Shown: positions 24,330 to 33,822, counted from the stretch's first letter. The stretch: DNA of 64,000 nt from Chloroflexota bacterium (GCA_022825895.1 JAJDVX010000033.1:186001-250000); one strand, 5' to 3'. Program-made: numbers and translations. The notes: generated from the sequence alone by a model not told the origin.

Positions 24330-26225
24330 TCACATGCCGTCCTCGTCCCGCCCCACGTTCCTGGCGTACCGCCCGAGTGCCATCAACGGAAACAGCAGTC
24401 GATAGAAGTGATAGTTGATGTAGAAGGCGCCGGGGAAGCCGGTGCCGGTGTAGTGGTCTTCGTCCCAGTTGCCGTCGTCCCGCTGGGTGCGAATGAGGAA
24501 GTCCACGCCGCGTTGGACGGCTGGCGAATCCGCGTTTGCCTCCAAGAGGGCTATCAGAGCCCAGGCCGTCTGCGAAGCGGTGCTGGCGCCGCGACCGATC
24601 CAGGCGGGGTCGCTATAGGAGCGCAGATCCTCGCCCCAGCCGCCGTCGGCGTTTTGGTGAGCCTCCAGCCAGGCCACCGCGCGACGCAGCGCGGGATTGC
24701 TCGTCGGCGTCCCCGCGGCGACCAGCGCTGGCACCACCACGCTCAGCCCGTAGACGTGATTGGCGCCCCAGCGGCCGAACCAGGAGCCGTCCGTTTCCTG
24801 CTCGGCGCGCAGCCAGGCCAGTCCTCGCCGCGCCGTTTCGGTGTCCAGGGCGTCCTCCTGCGCCAGGAAGTGCAGGGCGCGGGCGGACACATCCGCCGCC
24901 GGCGGGTCGATGACCTCGCCGAAGTCGCGGAATGACGGCCGACGGCAAAGCGTGTTGGTGTTATCGGCGTCGAACGCGCCCCAGCCGCCATTGCGCGACT
25001 GCATGCCTTCAATCCAGCGGCGTGCGCGGACCAGCGCGGCGTCGACCCGGTCGGGATCGGGATGGTCGACCCGCCGCAGCGCCAGCCCGACTTCGGCGGT
25101 ATCGTCGATGTCGGGATAGTTGTCGTTGGCGAACTCGAAGGCCCAGCCTCCGGGCGCGAGCTGAGGCCGCCGGACGCTCCAGTCGCCCTTCACGCGGACT
25201 TCCTGGTCCAGCAGCCAGTCCGCCGCTTGAATGAGTCGCGGATCGTCGCAGGGTGTGCCGGCGTCGGTAAGCGCCTCGATGGCCATCGCGGTGTCCCACA
25301 CGGGCGATTGGCACGCTTCCAGGCGACGCGTGTGCCCATCGTCAATGGTGAAGGTGTCAAGTCCGTCCAGGGCCTGGGCGATCATCGGGTGGTCCAGCGA
25401 ATAGCCGCGCAGCGTGAGCGCAATGATTGAGTTGACCCACGCCGGCTGGATGCCGCCCCACGAGCCATCGCGTTCCTGCCGGCGCACGATCCAAGCCTCG
25501 GCGCGGCTCAATGCGGCCTCGCGCAGCCAGCGCACCGGGCGCTTCTCGTACCAGCGCAGCAGGCGATCGACATGGTTGAAGAGCCCGGTCCAGGTGTGGA
25601 ACGAATAGTCCATGGGCGGCGAGTCAAACGTGCGCAGTTCGTCGATTGAAAAGGTCGCGGGACGAACCGGCGCGCGGGAGCGAATGATCGTCAGCGCCAC
25701 GTACGTCTGGCGCGCCCAGCAGGCAAAGTCGTAGATGTTCAGCGGCCACCAGGGCGGCAGCAGCATGACTTCCGGCGGCATGGCCGGCACGTCGTCCCAC
25801 GACCACCAGCCGTTGAGCGCCAGCCAGAAGCGTGTGAACGTGCGGGTCGCCTCCACGCCGCCGTGTTCGCGGATCCAGGCCGCCGTCTGCTGCATAGGGG
25901 CGTCGTCCGGTTGGTCGCCGGCCAGCCGCAGCGCCACGTACGCTTCGGTGGTGGTGTGGAGGTCGGACGGGCCGCCGTGGAAGTTGTTCCAGGTGCCGTC
26001 CGGCAGCCTGCGCGAGCGAATCCAGCGCGCGGTCCGCTCGGTCGTACCGCTATCCAGGATGCCCAGGTAACGCCGCAGGAACAGGTCCTCGGCCTCGATG
26101 GTGACGTTGCTTTCCAACTCGCCTTTCCACCAGCCCTCGGGATCCTGCAAGCCCAACACATACCGGCGTGCCCGTTCGATGGCGTTGGAAAGCGCGTTGG
26201 GCCGCGCGGAAACTTCGACACTCAT
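24330..26225 (-). CDS. shc: Squalene-hopene cyclase
   Basis: 631 residues, the normal length. Cyclises squalene to hopene at the membrane. The catalytic DxDDT-type motif is NYPDIDDTAEVG near residue 370. QW repeats are plentiful, for example DPEGWWKGEL, RNGGWGAFD, TDGSWFGRWG, ADGGWGED and DDGNWDED. N-terminal helices and YDFACWARQTYV match the family. The ATG overlaps the hpnE stop by four bases, completing an operon hpnC-hpnD-hpnE-shc on the minus strand. No terminator is evident before the XRE gene downstream. Confidence 0.96.
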   Translation of the reverse strand: MSVEVSARPNALSNAIERARRYVLGLQDPEGWWKGELESNVTIEAEDLFLRRYLGILDSGTTERTARWIRSRRLPDGTWNNFHGGPSDLHTTTEAYVALRLAGDQPDDAPMQQTAAWIREHGGVEATRTFTRFWLALNGWWSWDDVPAMPPEVMLLPPWWPLNIYDFACWARQTYVALTIIRSRAPVRPATFSIDELRTFDSPPMDYSFHTWTGLFNHVDRLLRWYEKRPVRWLREAALSRAEAWIVRRQERDGSWGGIQPAWVNSIIALTLRGYSLDHPMIAQALDGLDTFTIDDGHTRRLEACQSPVWDTAMAIEALTDAGTPCDDPRLIQAADWLLDQEVRVKGDWSVRRPQLAPGGWAFEFANDNYPDIDDTAEVGLALRRVDHPDPDRVDAALVRARRWIEGMQSRNGGWGAFDADNTNTLCRRPSFRDFGEVIDPPAADVSARALHFLAQEDALDTETARRGLAWLRAEQETDGSWFGRWGANHVYGLSVVVPALVAAGTPTSNPALRRAVAWLEAHQNADGGWGEDLRSYSDPAWIGRGASTASQTAWALIALLEANADSPAVQRGVDFLIRTQRDDGNWDEDHYTGTGFPGAFYINYHFYRLLFPLMALGRYARNVGRDEDGM

Positions 26226-27574
26226 GCGGCGGTAGGCAGATTCCGTTCGCGGCCCAGGGCCAACAGCACGCTACGAGCCGCCTGGCGGCCGCTGCGCACC
26301 GCGCCTTCCATCGTGGCCGGCCAGCCGGTATCGGTCCACGCCCCGGCCAACGCGACGCGCGGATCGGCGGTAGTCGCGCGCGGCCGCAGCCGCAGCGTGC
26401 CGGGGACGGGGCGAAACGTGGCGCGGTGCTCTCGAGTGACGTAGAACGCCGTGACGTGCGCGTCGGCGGCCTTGGGGAACACGCGGGCGAGTTCGGGGAT
26501 GAACATCGCGCGCAACTCCTCGGTCGGGCGCTCGGCGTAAGCCGTGGCGCCCGAAAGCGAAACGGCCAGACACTGGCCCATAGTCAAGCCCGTCGCGGCG
26601 CTCCGGTCAAACACCCACTGCACCGGCGATCCCACGGCGGCGGCAAACGCGTGGTCCATGACGCGCCGGTCGTAGATCACGTGCAGATTGACGATCGGGC
26701 TGTGCTCCAGGTCGGCAAAGCTCTCGGCGTTGGCATGGACCCCCGCCGGGACCAATCTGGCCGCCTGCTCGTGCGGTACGGCCAGAACCACGGCCGCCGT
26801 CGGAATGCTCTCCGCGCCGACGCGCACCTGAACGCCGTCGGCCTCGGCCCGCTCAATGCCCGAGATCGCGCTATGCAGTCGAACGTCGACTCCTGAGGCT
26901 TCAAGGGCCGTCACTGCACGCGCACCATGCGCTTCGCCGAGCGGCACGGTTGCGTATCCGAGATCGGCGGCGGGCCCGTCGGTCAGCAGTCCGACTTGAA
27001 ACACCATCGCGCTCTGCCACAGCGAGGCCTCGTCGCACGGCACGTTCAGCGTGGGCAGAACAATCAGGTCCCAGAACGATTCGAGCGCCCGCGCTGAAAC
27101 GCCCTGGTCGCGCAGCCATCGGCCAAACGTCTGTTCGTCCAAGCTGCGGTCTCCCAGGTCCAACCTCGCCAACGCCGCCGCCGAGCGCACCACCCGCAGC
27201 TTGTCCAGTCGGCCAAGATGCCGGTAGGCCGCCAGGCTGCGGGTCAGATGCAGTGGCGCGGGTAAGTCGGAACGGGCCAGGCGGCTGACACCGCGTTCGG
27301 GATGGATGACGGGTATGTCAAGCCGCCGCTGCATCGTCACCAGGTCGCCGGAGCCGATGCGCTCAATGAATGCCCGGTAGGCGGTGCAGCAGCGCAGGAA
27401 GACGTGCTGGCCGTTATCGAGCCATAGCCCGTCGCGCTGAAACGAGTAGGTAGCCCCGCCCAGGCGTCCGCGCGCTTCCAGCAGCGTGACACGCAGGCCC
27501 GCGTCGGCCAGCGCCAGGGCCGCGCTAATGCCGGCCAGCCCGCCGCCGGCCACCACAACCGCTGCGTCGCTCAC
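26222..27574 (-). CDS. hpnE: Hydroxysqualene dehydroxylase HpnE
   Basis: 450 residues; FAD-dependent amine-oxidase-fold enzyme that reduces hydroxysqualene to squalene, last step of the HpnCDE squalene route. The dinucleotide-binding motif VVVAGGGLAGISAALALADA is at residues 6-25, followed by LLEARGRLGGATYSF and DNGQHVFLRCCTAYR. The C-terminal FAD motif is VALAGAWTDTGWPATMEGAV (about 410-430). It overlaps hpnD and shc by four bases on each side, consistent with translational coupling. Confidence 0.94.
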   Translation of the reverse strand: MSDAAVVVAGGGLAGISAALALADAGLRVTLLEARGRLGGATYSFQRDGLWLDNGQHVFLRCCTAYRAFIERIGSGDLVTMQRRLDIPVIHPERGVSRLARSDLPAPLHLTRSLAAYRHLGRLDKLRVVRSAAALARLDLGDRSLDEQTFGRWLRDQGVSARALESFWDLIVLPTLNVPCDEASLWQSAMVFQVGLLTDGPAADLGYATVPLGEAHGARAVTALEASGVDVRLHSAISGIERAEADGVQVRVGAESIPTAAVVLAVPHEQAARLVPAGVHANAESFADLEHSPIVNLHVIYDRRVMDHAFAAAVGSPVQWVFDRSAATGLTMGQCLAVSLSGATAYAERPTEELRAMFIPELARVFPKAADAHVTAFYVTREHRATFRPVPGTLRLRPRATTADPRVALAGAWTDTGWPATMEGAVRSGRQAARSVLLALGRERNLPTAA

Positions 27575-28407
27575 CCGCCCGCCAGGCTTTGCGCCGCGAC
27601 CAGCGCCTTCTCCCAGGCCGGCAGCGACACTCGACGCTGCAACACGGCGGCCGGATCGCGGTCAATGCGCCGTAGCAGGCGTCGATAAATGCCCGCCATG
27701 GCCCCCGCGCAGGCGGAGCTGCGCGGGTCCAGCATCGGACGCAGACGCAGACCTTCGTCAAACCACTGCGTCGCGCGGGTGGTCTGGAAGCGGATCATCT
27801 CGCCGAAGTTCGGACTTCGAGGAGCGTCTGGATCCAGGGTGCAGTCGAAGCGGCGCAAGTCTTCCTGAGGCAGGTAAGTCCGGCCGTTGTGAAAGTCCTC
27901 CCGCACGTCGCGCAGGATATTGGTCAGCTGCAGCGCTACGCCCAGGGCGTCGGCCAGCGGGGTCGCGCGCTCCATGTTGTTGGCGCCGAACACCCCCAGC
28001 GACAATCGGCCGATGGTGCCCGCCACCCGTCGGCAGTACACCACCAGGTCGTCGAAGGTCTCGTATTCCGTGCCGCGTACGTCCATCTCCACGCCGTCGA
28101 TCAGTTCGCTGAAGGCTCTCAGCGGAATCGGCAATTGGCGCGACGCGTGTCCCAGGGCGGCCAGCACCGGTTGGTCCGCATCCGGGCCGATGTCGGCCAG
28201 TCGTTCACGCGCCTCGCCCAGCGCCTTCGCCTTGGTCTCGGTGGGCAGATCGCCGTCCCCAATGTCGTCGATCTCGCGTGCCAGCGCGTAGACCGCGCAC
28301 AGCGCTCGTCGCTTCGGTCCCGGCAGCAGGCGGATGCCCCAATAGAAGTTGCCGGCCTGCGTGCGGGTGATGTGCTCGCAGTGGGCGTAGGCCGCGGCCG
28401 CATCCAT
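27571..28407 (-). CDS. hpnD: Presqualene diphosphate synthase HpnD
   Basis: 278 residues of the trans-isoprenyl diphosphate synthase (squalene/phytoene synthase) superfamily. It makes presqualene diphosphate from two farnesyl diphosphates. Motifs: NFYWGIRLLPGPKRRAL, first Asp motif ALAREIDDIGD (about 41-51), and second Asp motif DVREDFHNGRTYLPQEDL (about 167-184). It directly follows hpnC and overlaps hpnE by four bases. Assignment as HpnD rather than phytoene synthase rests on the hpnC and hpnE neighbours. Confidence 0.93.
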   Translation of the reverse strand: MDAAAAYAHCEHITRTQAGNFYWGIRLLPGPKRRALCAVYALAREIDDIGDGDLPTETKAKALGEARERLADIGPDADQPVLAALGHASRQLPIPLRAFSELIDGVEMDVRGTEYETFDDLVVYCRRVAGTIGRLSLGVFGANNMERATPLADALGVALQLTNILRDVREDFHNGRTYLPQEDLRRFDCTLDPDAPRSPNFGEMIRFQTTRATQWFDEGLRLRPMLDPRSSACAGAMAGIYRRLLRRIDRDPAAVLQRRVSLPAWEKALVAAQSLAGG

Positions 28408-28410
28408 CGG

Positions 28411-29271
28411 TTACCAGTCCAGCGCCAGTCGCAACACCCGCAGCGCCGCGCGAGTCTTCGCGCGAGCGTTTGGCCGAGGACTGTCGGTCAGCACGTTGTA
28501 GTCCGCGAGGCGGATCGCGTGCAAGGCCGCCCGCCCGCCCTCGATGAAGGCCGCGATCGCCATGCCGCGTACACCGGGCAGCGTCCGCACCAGCGTTGCG
28601 CCCTCATCGAACAGGTCCCAGGCGCGGTCCACCTCGAATTGCATCAACGCCCGAAACTCACTGGTCGGTTGGCGTTGGGCGATCGTGTCGACCGAGCAGT
28701 CGAAGCGGTCCAGGTCCTCCTGCGGCACATACACCCGGTCCATCTGGTAGTCCTCGGCCACGTCCTGCCAGTGCTCGGTCAGTTGCAAGGCCGTGCAGAT
28801 CAGATCCGAAAGCCAGAAGCGCTCCGGCGTGGCGGCCTCGAAGACGTACAGCACCAGGTGGCCGACGGGGTTGGCGGACAGCTCGCAGTAGGCCGCCAGG
28901 TCCTCGTACGTCGCATAGCGCTTGACCGTCTGATCCTGTCGGTTGGCGTTGATGAGCGCCCGGAACGGCGCCTCCGGGATCGAATACCGCAGCACGGTTG
29001 GAACGAGGCGCCGCATCACGTCGTGGCTGGGCAGACCGCCGTTGTAGACGGCATCGACCTCGCCATCCAGCCAGTCCAGCAGGGCCAGCCGGTCGCCTTC
29101 GGCGTAGTCGCCCAGCTGATCGGTCAGTCGGGCAAAGCCGTAGATGTTGTGCAGGTGCCGCCGCAACTCACCCGGCAGCAGCCGCGAAGCCACGGGGAAA
29201 TTCTCGCCGCCCGCGCGCTTCATGACGGCGGCCAGCGATGGAACGGATGTGGGAGGGGATGTCGTAGTCAT
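28411..29271 (-). CDS. hpnC: Hydroxysqualene synthase HpnC
   Basis: 286 residues, same superfamily as HpnD. It converts presqualene diphosphate to hydroxysqualene. Motifs: GGENFPVASRLLPGELRRHL near the N-terminus, first Asp motif YGFARLTDQLGDYAEGDR, and second VAEDYQMDRVYVPQEDLDRF (about 159-178). It is the first gene of the hopanoid operon. Its upstream region is shared with the divergent gap gene, so the operon promoter should lie in 29272-29624. Confidence 0.94.
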   Translation of the reverse strand: MTTTSPPTSVPSLAAVMKRAGGENFPVASRLLPGELRRHLHNIYGFARLTDQLGDYAEGDRLALLDWLDGEVDAVYNGGLPSHDVMRRLVPTVLRYSIPEAPFRALINANRQDQTVKRYATYEDLAAYCELSANPVGHLVLYVFEAATPERFWLSDLICTALQLTEHWQDVAEDYQMDRVYVPQEDLDRFDCSVDTIAQRQPTSEFRALMQFEVDRAWDLFDEGATLVRTLPGVRGMAIAAFIEGGRAALHAIRLADYNVLTDSPRPNARAKTRAALRVLRLALDW

Positions 29272-29624
29272 CGGGTCAGGTCGGGACGGGCGCGGGCGTC
29301 GGAGCGTTCATCAAGCCCGCGCTCCAGTCCATGGTTCCAGCGGCCGCCCACCGCAGACCGGTCCCGTGGAAGTTTAGGCCACGCATCCATGCCACGAGTC
29401 CGGCCAGCGCCCATCATCTGATTCGGAGGAAGGAACGATCGCCCGTTCCAATTGCCCGTCGCGTAATATCAGCGCCCGGCTGCGTCGTCCCGATACGCCG
29501 CCCGCGAGCGTCGGTGGCCAGTTGCGGCCACCGCCAGCGCCCCGAATCGGACGGTGACCGGATGCGGCCGCGCCGGCCATGACGGCCAGTCAGTCCCTGC
29601 GCTTTGACACCGAGGAGAGCCATC
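29272..29624. other. Divergent promoter region between hpnC and gap
   Basis: About 350 bases with no plausible gene. It contains a 7-bp hairpin (29513-29519 with 29526-29532, 6-base loop) and an isolated TAATAT at 29464-29469 that could be a -10 box for gap, though no -35 is visible at the right distance. GAGGAG near 29612-29617 is the ribosome site for the gap GTG start. The hopanoid operon promoter must also lie here but is not recognisable. Confidence 0.45.
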
Positions 29625-30644
29625 GTGCGAATTGGAATCAACGGATTTGGACGGATCGGGCGCCTGGCCTTACGTGCCTTGTTGGAGCGCCATCCTCAAG
29701 CTGAAGTCGTGGGCATCAACGACCTGGCCGAGTTGCGCGCCTCCGCGCACTTGTTGCAGTACGACAGCAACTACGGCCGCTTCGGTCAAGGCGTGGAAGC
29801 CACGGCCGGCGGGCTGGTGGTGGGTGGGACCTCGATCCCGTATTACTCCGTCCGCGACTGGACCGAGTTGCCCTGGGGCGACCTGGGCGCCGACCTGGTG
29901 ATCGAATCCACCGGTGTGGGAACGGAACGCGCAAGAGCCGCGGCGCACCTGGAGGCCGGGGGCGGTCGCGTGCTGATTTCGGCGCCGTCGGGCGACGCCG
30001 ATCTCACGGTGGTCCTGGGCGTCAACGACAATCAGTTCGATCCCGCCTCGCACTACGTCGTCAGCAACGCCTCGTGCACCACCAACGGCCTGGCGCCGCC
30101 GCTGGACGTGGTGCACCGCGAGTTCGGGGTCCGCAAGGGACTGATGTCTACCATTCACGCCTATACGTCCTCGCAGAGCCTGGTGGACACCGCCATCGGC
30201 GATCTGCGCGAAGCGAGGGCCAGCGCAATGAGCATCGTGCCGGCCAGCACCGGCGCGGCCCGGGCTATTGGACTGGCCATTCCCGAATTGGACGGCCGTA
30301 TGCACGGCGCGGCCTACCGGGTGCCGGTATCAACCGTCTCCATCGTCGAGTTCGTCGCCCACCTGGAGCGCCCGGTCGACGAAGGTGAGGTCACCGACGC
30401 ACTGCGCGCCGCGGCGGCCGGCCGGTTGGACGGCATCCTGGGCGTGTCGGACGAGCCGCTGGTCTCGATTGACCTGAAGGGCGATACCCGCTCATCCATC
30501 GTGGACGCCGACTCGACCATGGTCATCGGCGGCGACCTGGTGAAGGTTGCGGCCTGGTACGACAACGAGTGGGGCTACGCCTGCCGGATCGGCGATGTGG
30601 CCATGGCCATCGGCGAGCGTGTCGGAGCGCCCGCCCAGGTCTGA
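29625..30644 (+). CDS. gap: Glyceraldehyde-3-phosphate dehydrogenase
   Basis: 339 residues. GTG 29625 is chosen because GAGGAG lies seven bases upstream and the protein then begins MRIGINGFGRIGRLALRAL. NAD-binding GxGRIG at the N-terminus; GINDLAELRASAHLLQYDS, with an Asp after the second strand, favours NAD+. The active-site Cys is in SNASCTTNGLAPPLD (the second Cys of the usual TTNCLAP is Gly), and the general-base His is in MSTIHAYTSSQ. GDLVKVAAWYDNEWGYACR closes the protein. It is paired with pgk, 116 bases downstream, for lower glycolysis/gluconeogenesis; a parS-like palindrome lies between them. Confidence 0.95.
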   Translation: MRIGINGFGRIGRLALRALLERHPQAEVVGINDLAELRASAHLLQYDSNYGRFGQGVEATAGGLVVGGTSIPYYSVRDWTELPWGDLGADLVIESTGVGTERARAAAHLEAGGGRVLISAPSGDADLTVVLGVNDNQFDPASHYVVSNASCTTNGLAPPLDVVHREFGVRKGLMSTIHAYTSSQSLVDTAIGDLREARASAMSIVPASTGAARAIGLAIPELDGRMHGAAYRVPVSTVSIVEFVAHLERPVDEGEVTDALRAAAAGRLDGILGVSDEPLVSIDLKGDTRSSIVDADSTMVIGGDLVKVAAWYDNEWGYACRIGDVAMAIGERVGAPAQV

Positions 30645-30663
30645 GCGGATCGGCGGCAGCCAA

Positions 30664-30679
30664 TGTTTCACGTGAAACA
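30664..30679. other. parS: parS centromere-like site (ParB/Spo0J binding)
   Basis: TGTTTCACGTGAAACA is a perfect 16-bp palindrome (18 bp with the flanking A and T) and fits the published Bacillus parS consensus TGTTNCACGTGAAACA at every defined position. ParB loads on such sites and drives origin segregation with ParA. It lies in the gap-pgk intergenic region. No second copy was noticed in the window, and parA/parB are not present here. The site implies this window may lie in the origin-proximal part of the chromosome. Confidence 0.85.
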
Positions 30680-30760
30680 TCGGTGGCAGTCCACGACTTT
30701 CCTGCCGCCCGGCCGACGTGCAAGTCCGACTTGCAGCGGAGTCTCGACAGGGCGCGCGCC

Positions 30761-31939
30761 GTGAAACGCGGCAGCCAGTCGCTTGAAGTCCGGGGCCGGC
30801 GGGTATTCCTGCGCGTGGACGCCAATGTGCCGTTGGACGGCGTCGCGATCCGCGACGACACGCGCCTGCGCGCCATCGTGCCCACGCTGGCCGATCTTCG
30901 AGCGCGGGGCGCGCGACTGGTCGTGGCATCGCACCTGGGACGACCGAAGGGACAGGCCGATTCAGCGCTCTCCCTGGCCCCGGTAGCCAAGCGCCTGGGC
31001 GAGTTGCTGGGCTGCGCCGCGGAGCTCGCCCCGAACAGCGTTGGCCCGGCCGTGGAAGCCCGCACTCGGAGCCTGGGTGACGGCGAGATGCTGCTCCTGG
31101 AGAACCTGCGCTTCCATCCCGGCGAGGAACAGAATGATCCCTCGCATGCCGCTGCACTGGCGAGGCTGGCCGACGTCTACATCAACGACGCTTTCGGCAC
31201 GGCTCACCGGGCGCATGCCAGCACGGTGGGCGTCGCGCAACTGTTGCCCGCGGCCGCCGGGCCCCTGATGCACGCCGAGATCCAGGCATTGGACCGCTTG
31301 ACTCGCGATCCGGCATCTCCTTATGTGGCTGTCCTGGGCGGGGCCAAGGTCTCGGACAAGATCGGCGTGCTGCGGCGGCTGGCCTCGCAGGTTGACGCGC
31401 TGCTGCTGGGCGGCGGCATTGCCAATACGTTCCTGGCCAACTCGAGCGGTTCGCTCGGGCGCTCGCTGGTCGAGCCGGGCCAGGCCGATGTCGTGGCCGA
31501 GGTGCGCGCGGCCGCGGCGGCTTCCGGCTGCCGAATCTTGCTGCCCGTCGACGCCGTGGCGGCAACTGAGATCGATCCCGACGCCGCCACCTCTATCGTT
31601 CCCGCCGATCAGGTTCCCGACGACCAGATGGCGCTCGACATCGGTCCGGCGACGACCGCCGCGTACCTGGAGGTGCTGGCCGAGGCCCGCACCGTGGTCT
31701 GGAATGGGCCGTTGGGCGTCTATGAGCATGCGCCGTTTGCCCGGGGCACGCTGGCCGTTGCGCGCGGGCTGGCCGAGTCCTCCGCATTCGTGGTAATCGC
31801 GGGCGGCGACGCGCTGGCGGCGGTGCAGGACGCCGGCGTGGCGGATCGCATGGGCCACCTGAGCACGGGCGGCGGCGCCACGCTGGAGTTCCTGGAGGGC
31901 CGCGAACTGCCGGGTCTTGCCGCCTTGCCCGACGCTTGA
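30761..31939 (+). CDS. pgk: Phosphoglycerate kinase
   Basis: 392 residues from GTG 30761 (MKRGSQSLEVRGRRVFLRVD). A longer in-frame opening to 30569 would run through gap and the parS site and is rejected. Motifs: RVDANVPLDG, ASHLGRPKG (substrate loop), LLLENLRFHPGEEQNDP, YVAVLGGAKVSDKIGVL, and the nucleotide-site VWNGPLGVYE and STGGGATLEFLEG near the C-terminus. It transfers phosphate from 1,3-bisphosphoglycerate to ADP. No strong Shine-Dalgarno precedes the GTG, so the start is less certain than the gene. It converges with selB, with only two bases between them. Confidence 0.94.
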   Translation: MKRGSQSLEVRGRRVFLRVDANVPLDGVAIRDDTRLRAIVPTLADLRARGARLVVASHLGRPKGQADSALSLAPVAKRLGELLGCAAELAPNSVGPAVEARTRSLGDGEMLLLENLRFHPGEEQNDPSHAAALARLADVYINDAFGTAHRAHASTVGVAQLLPAAAGPLMHAEIQALDRLTRDPASPYVAVLGGAKVSDKIGVLRRLASQVDALLLGGGIANTFLANSSGSLGRSLVEPGQADVVAEVRAAAAASGCRILLPVDAVAATEIDPDAATSIVPADQVPDDQMALDIGPATTAAYLEVLAEARTVVWNGPLGVYEHAPFARGTLAVARGLAESSAFVVIAGGDALAAVQDAGVADRMGHLSTGGGATLEFLEGRELPGLAALPDA

Positions 31940-31941
31940 AT

Positions 31942-33822
31942 CTACGCTTGCTCGGAGTCCTCGCCCAGCCACAGGCGGGCGTCGCCGACGCGGCGGGTGA
32001 TTGCGCGACTGTCCAGGTACTCCAGCAGCGCCAGCGCGTATTTGCGGCTGGTCCCCAGGGCGTCCCGCACTTCGCGCACGGTCACCGAGGGCGAGGACTC
32101 AAATAGGCTGCGCACAGCGCGTAGCCAGGCGTTATAGGTCCGGCGCGAAAGCGCGATGTCGGGCGCCAGCAGCACCAGCCGCCCGTCCTGCGCCAGCGCC
32201 GTTGCCAGCCGCCGGGTCCCGCCGCCAGCCGCCAATGCTTCGGTGAGCGGTTGCGGCATTGAGCCGCCTTCGTCGAGGTACGTAAGAACCCGAAGAGCCG
32301 CGCGTTCTTCAGCGGCGTTCAGTTCGACCGTGTGACCGGCCAGGGACACGCGGGGTCCTTCCAGGCGCACGGACCCTTCGGCCGCCGCCACGGCCGCGAG
32401 CTCACCAATGGCGTCGGCAGGCGCGTCCATCGTCCGGACAAGGTCGGACGTCCTGAGACCGGCCGCCCCCGGGTCGGACTCGTGGTGCGAGCCTAGCGCG
32501 CTTAGAAGCTCCGAGGTCAGGCGTTCGATCACCTGCACGCTGCCCACATAGTTGCGGAGCATCCGCACCTCCCCGGCAGCGGTGAGGTCGGCGACGGTCT
32601 GTTTCGTCGTTGCGCTGTCCAGTTCAGTTCGCCGCGCCAGGTCAGCCAACGTCACCAGTCCGTCGGCCAGGGCGTCGCGGACCAGCGTGGCAGGGTCGCC
32701 GACCGCGGCTCGCGCCAGGGCATCCAGCACCGCCGCATCGCCGCGCGGCGCGTGCCACGCCAGGGCGCGGGCCACGCTGCCGCCGCCAATCGTGGTCGCC
32801 GGTGAGAGCCGCCGAGTCACGTAGCGGTCGCCACGACGGGCCGCGATTGGGGCATCCAGACGCCATTGAACCCAGCCCGAGCCGCCGGGTGGAATCGGGT
32901 CGCTCTCCAGCAGCCGGAGCCGCGCGACGCGCGACGCCGCTCCGATGTGCAGCGACACGTCCTCGCCAGGCTTCAGCGCCCGCGGCGCCGAGGGCAGCAT
33001 CCGCAGCCGGGCATCGATGCGGCGGGTCTCGAATACCGCGTCCTCCATGGCCAGCACGTCGCCGCGGCGCGTCTGCGACGGACTTGTGCCACTCAAGTTT
33101 ACCGCCACCCGGCGACCAGGTCGCGCGGTGTCAATGGTCGTCTGATGGGACTGCAAGCCCCTGACTCGTACGCTGCGTCCGCCGGGATACAGGCCAGGCT
33201 GGTCGCCCACGCGCAGCGGCCCACCGGACAGTGTCCCGGTTATGACGGTGCCGAAGCCCGGCATGGCGAATACACGGTCGATCGGGATGCGGGCGCCGCC
33301 GCTGTCGGGGCGCACGGGGCGGCGGGCCAGCACCCGGTCGAGGGTCTCAACCAACTCGTCGAGCCCGGTCCGAGCCGCCGCCGATACGTGAACCATTGGT
33401 GCGGCGGACAGCGCACTACCCTGCAGAGCATCGCGCACGTCTTCCTCGACCAGTTCCGCCCACTCATCGTCGACGAGATCGGCCTTGGTCAGGGCGACGA
33501 CGCCGGAGTCGATTTCCAGCAGATCGATGATGTCCAGGTGCTCGCGCGTCTGCGGCATGACACCCTCGTCAGCCGCAATGACCAGCAGGACCGCGTCGAT
33601 CCCACCCACGCCGGCCAGCATGTTCGAGACGAAGCGCTCGTGCCCCGGTACATCGATCACCGAGACCTCGCGCCCGCCGGGCAGCGTGAACCAGGCGAAG
33701 CCCAGATCGATGGTCAGGCCGCGTTCGCGTTCTTCCGCCAGCCGGTCCGGAAAGATCGAGGTCAGCGCCTCGACGAGCGTGGACTTGCCGTGATCCACGT
33801 GCCCGGCCGTGCCCACCGTCAT
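31942..33822 (-). CDS. selB: Selenocysteine-specific elongation factor SelB
   Basis: 626 residues. Brings Sec-tRNA to UGA codons marked by a SECIS hairpin. GTPase motifs: GTAGHVDHGKST (G1, about 4-15), ERGLTIDLGFAW (G2), DVPGHERFVSNML (G3), TKAD (G4). Domains II and III follow (PIDRVFAMPGFGTVITGTL), and the C-terminal third holds winged-helix repeats that bind the SECIS (LADLARRTELDSATTKQTV; RTYNAWLRAVRSLFESSPSVTVREVRDALGTSRKYALALLEYLD region). Full length, so Sec decoding is probably functional. It lies 26 bases downstream of a YkgJ-like gene. selA, selC and selD are not in the window. Confidence 0.94.
   Translation of the reverse strand: MTVGTAGHVDHGKSTLVEALTSIFPDRLAEERERGLTIDLGFAWFTLPGGREVSVIDVPGHERFVSNMLAGVGGIDAVLLVIAADEGVMPQTREHLDIIDLLEIDSGVVALTKADLVDDEWAELVEEDVRDALQGSALSAAPMVHVSAAARTGLDELVETLDRVLARRPVRPDSGGARIPIDRVFAMPGFGTVITGTLSGGPLRVGDQPGLYPGGRSVRVRGLQSHQTTIDTARPGRRVAVNLSGTSPSQTRRGDVLAMEDAVFETRRIDARLRMLPSAPRALKPGEDVSLHIGAASRVARLRLLESDPIPPGGSGWVQWRLDAPIAARRGDRYVTRRLSPATTIGGGSVARALAWHAPRGDAAVLDALARAAVGDPATLVRDALADGLVTLADLARRTELDSATTKQTVADLTAAGEVRMLRNYVGSVQVIERLTSELLSALGSHHESDPGAAGLRTSDLVRTMDAPADAIGELAAVAAAEGSVRLEGPRVSLAGHTVELNAAEERAALRVLTYLDEGGSMPQPLTEALAAGGGTRRLATALAQDGRLVLLAPDIALSRRTYNAWLRAVRSLFESSPSVTVREVRDALGTSRKYALALLEYLDSRAITRRVGDARLWLGEDSEQA

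Noticed and set aside
30569..30760. Upstream extension of pgk through the parS site
   Set aside because: The extra residues come from the end of gap in another frame and the palindrome; the family N-terminus begins at GTG 30761.
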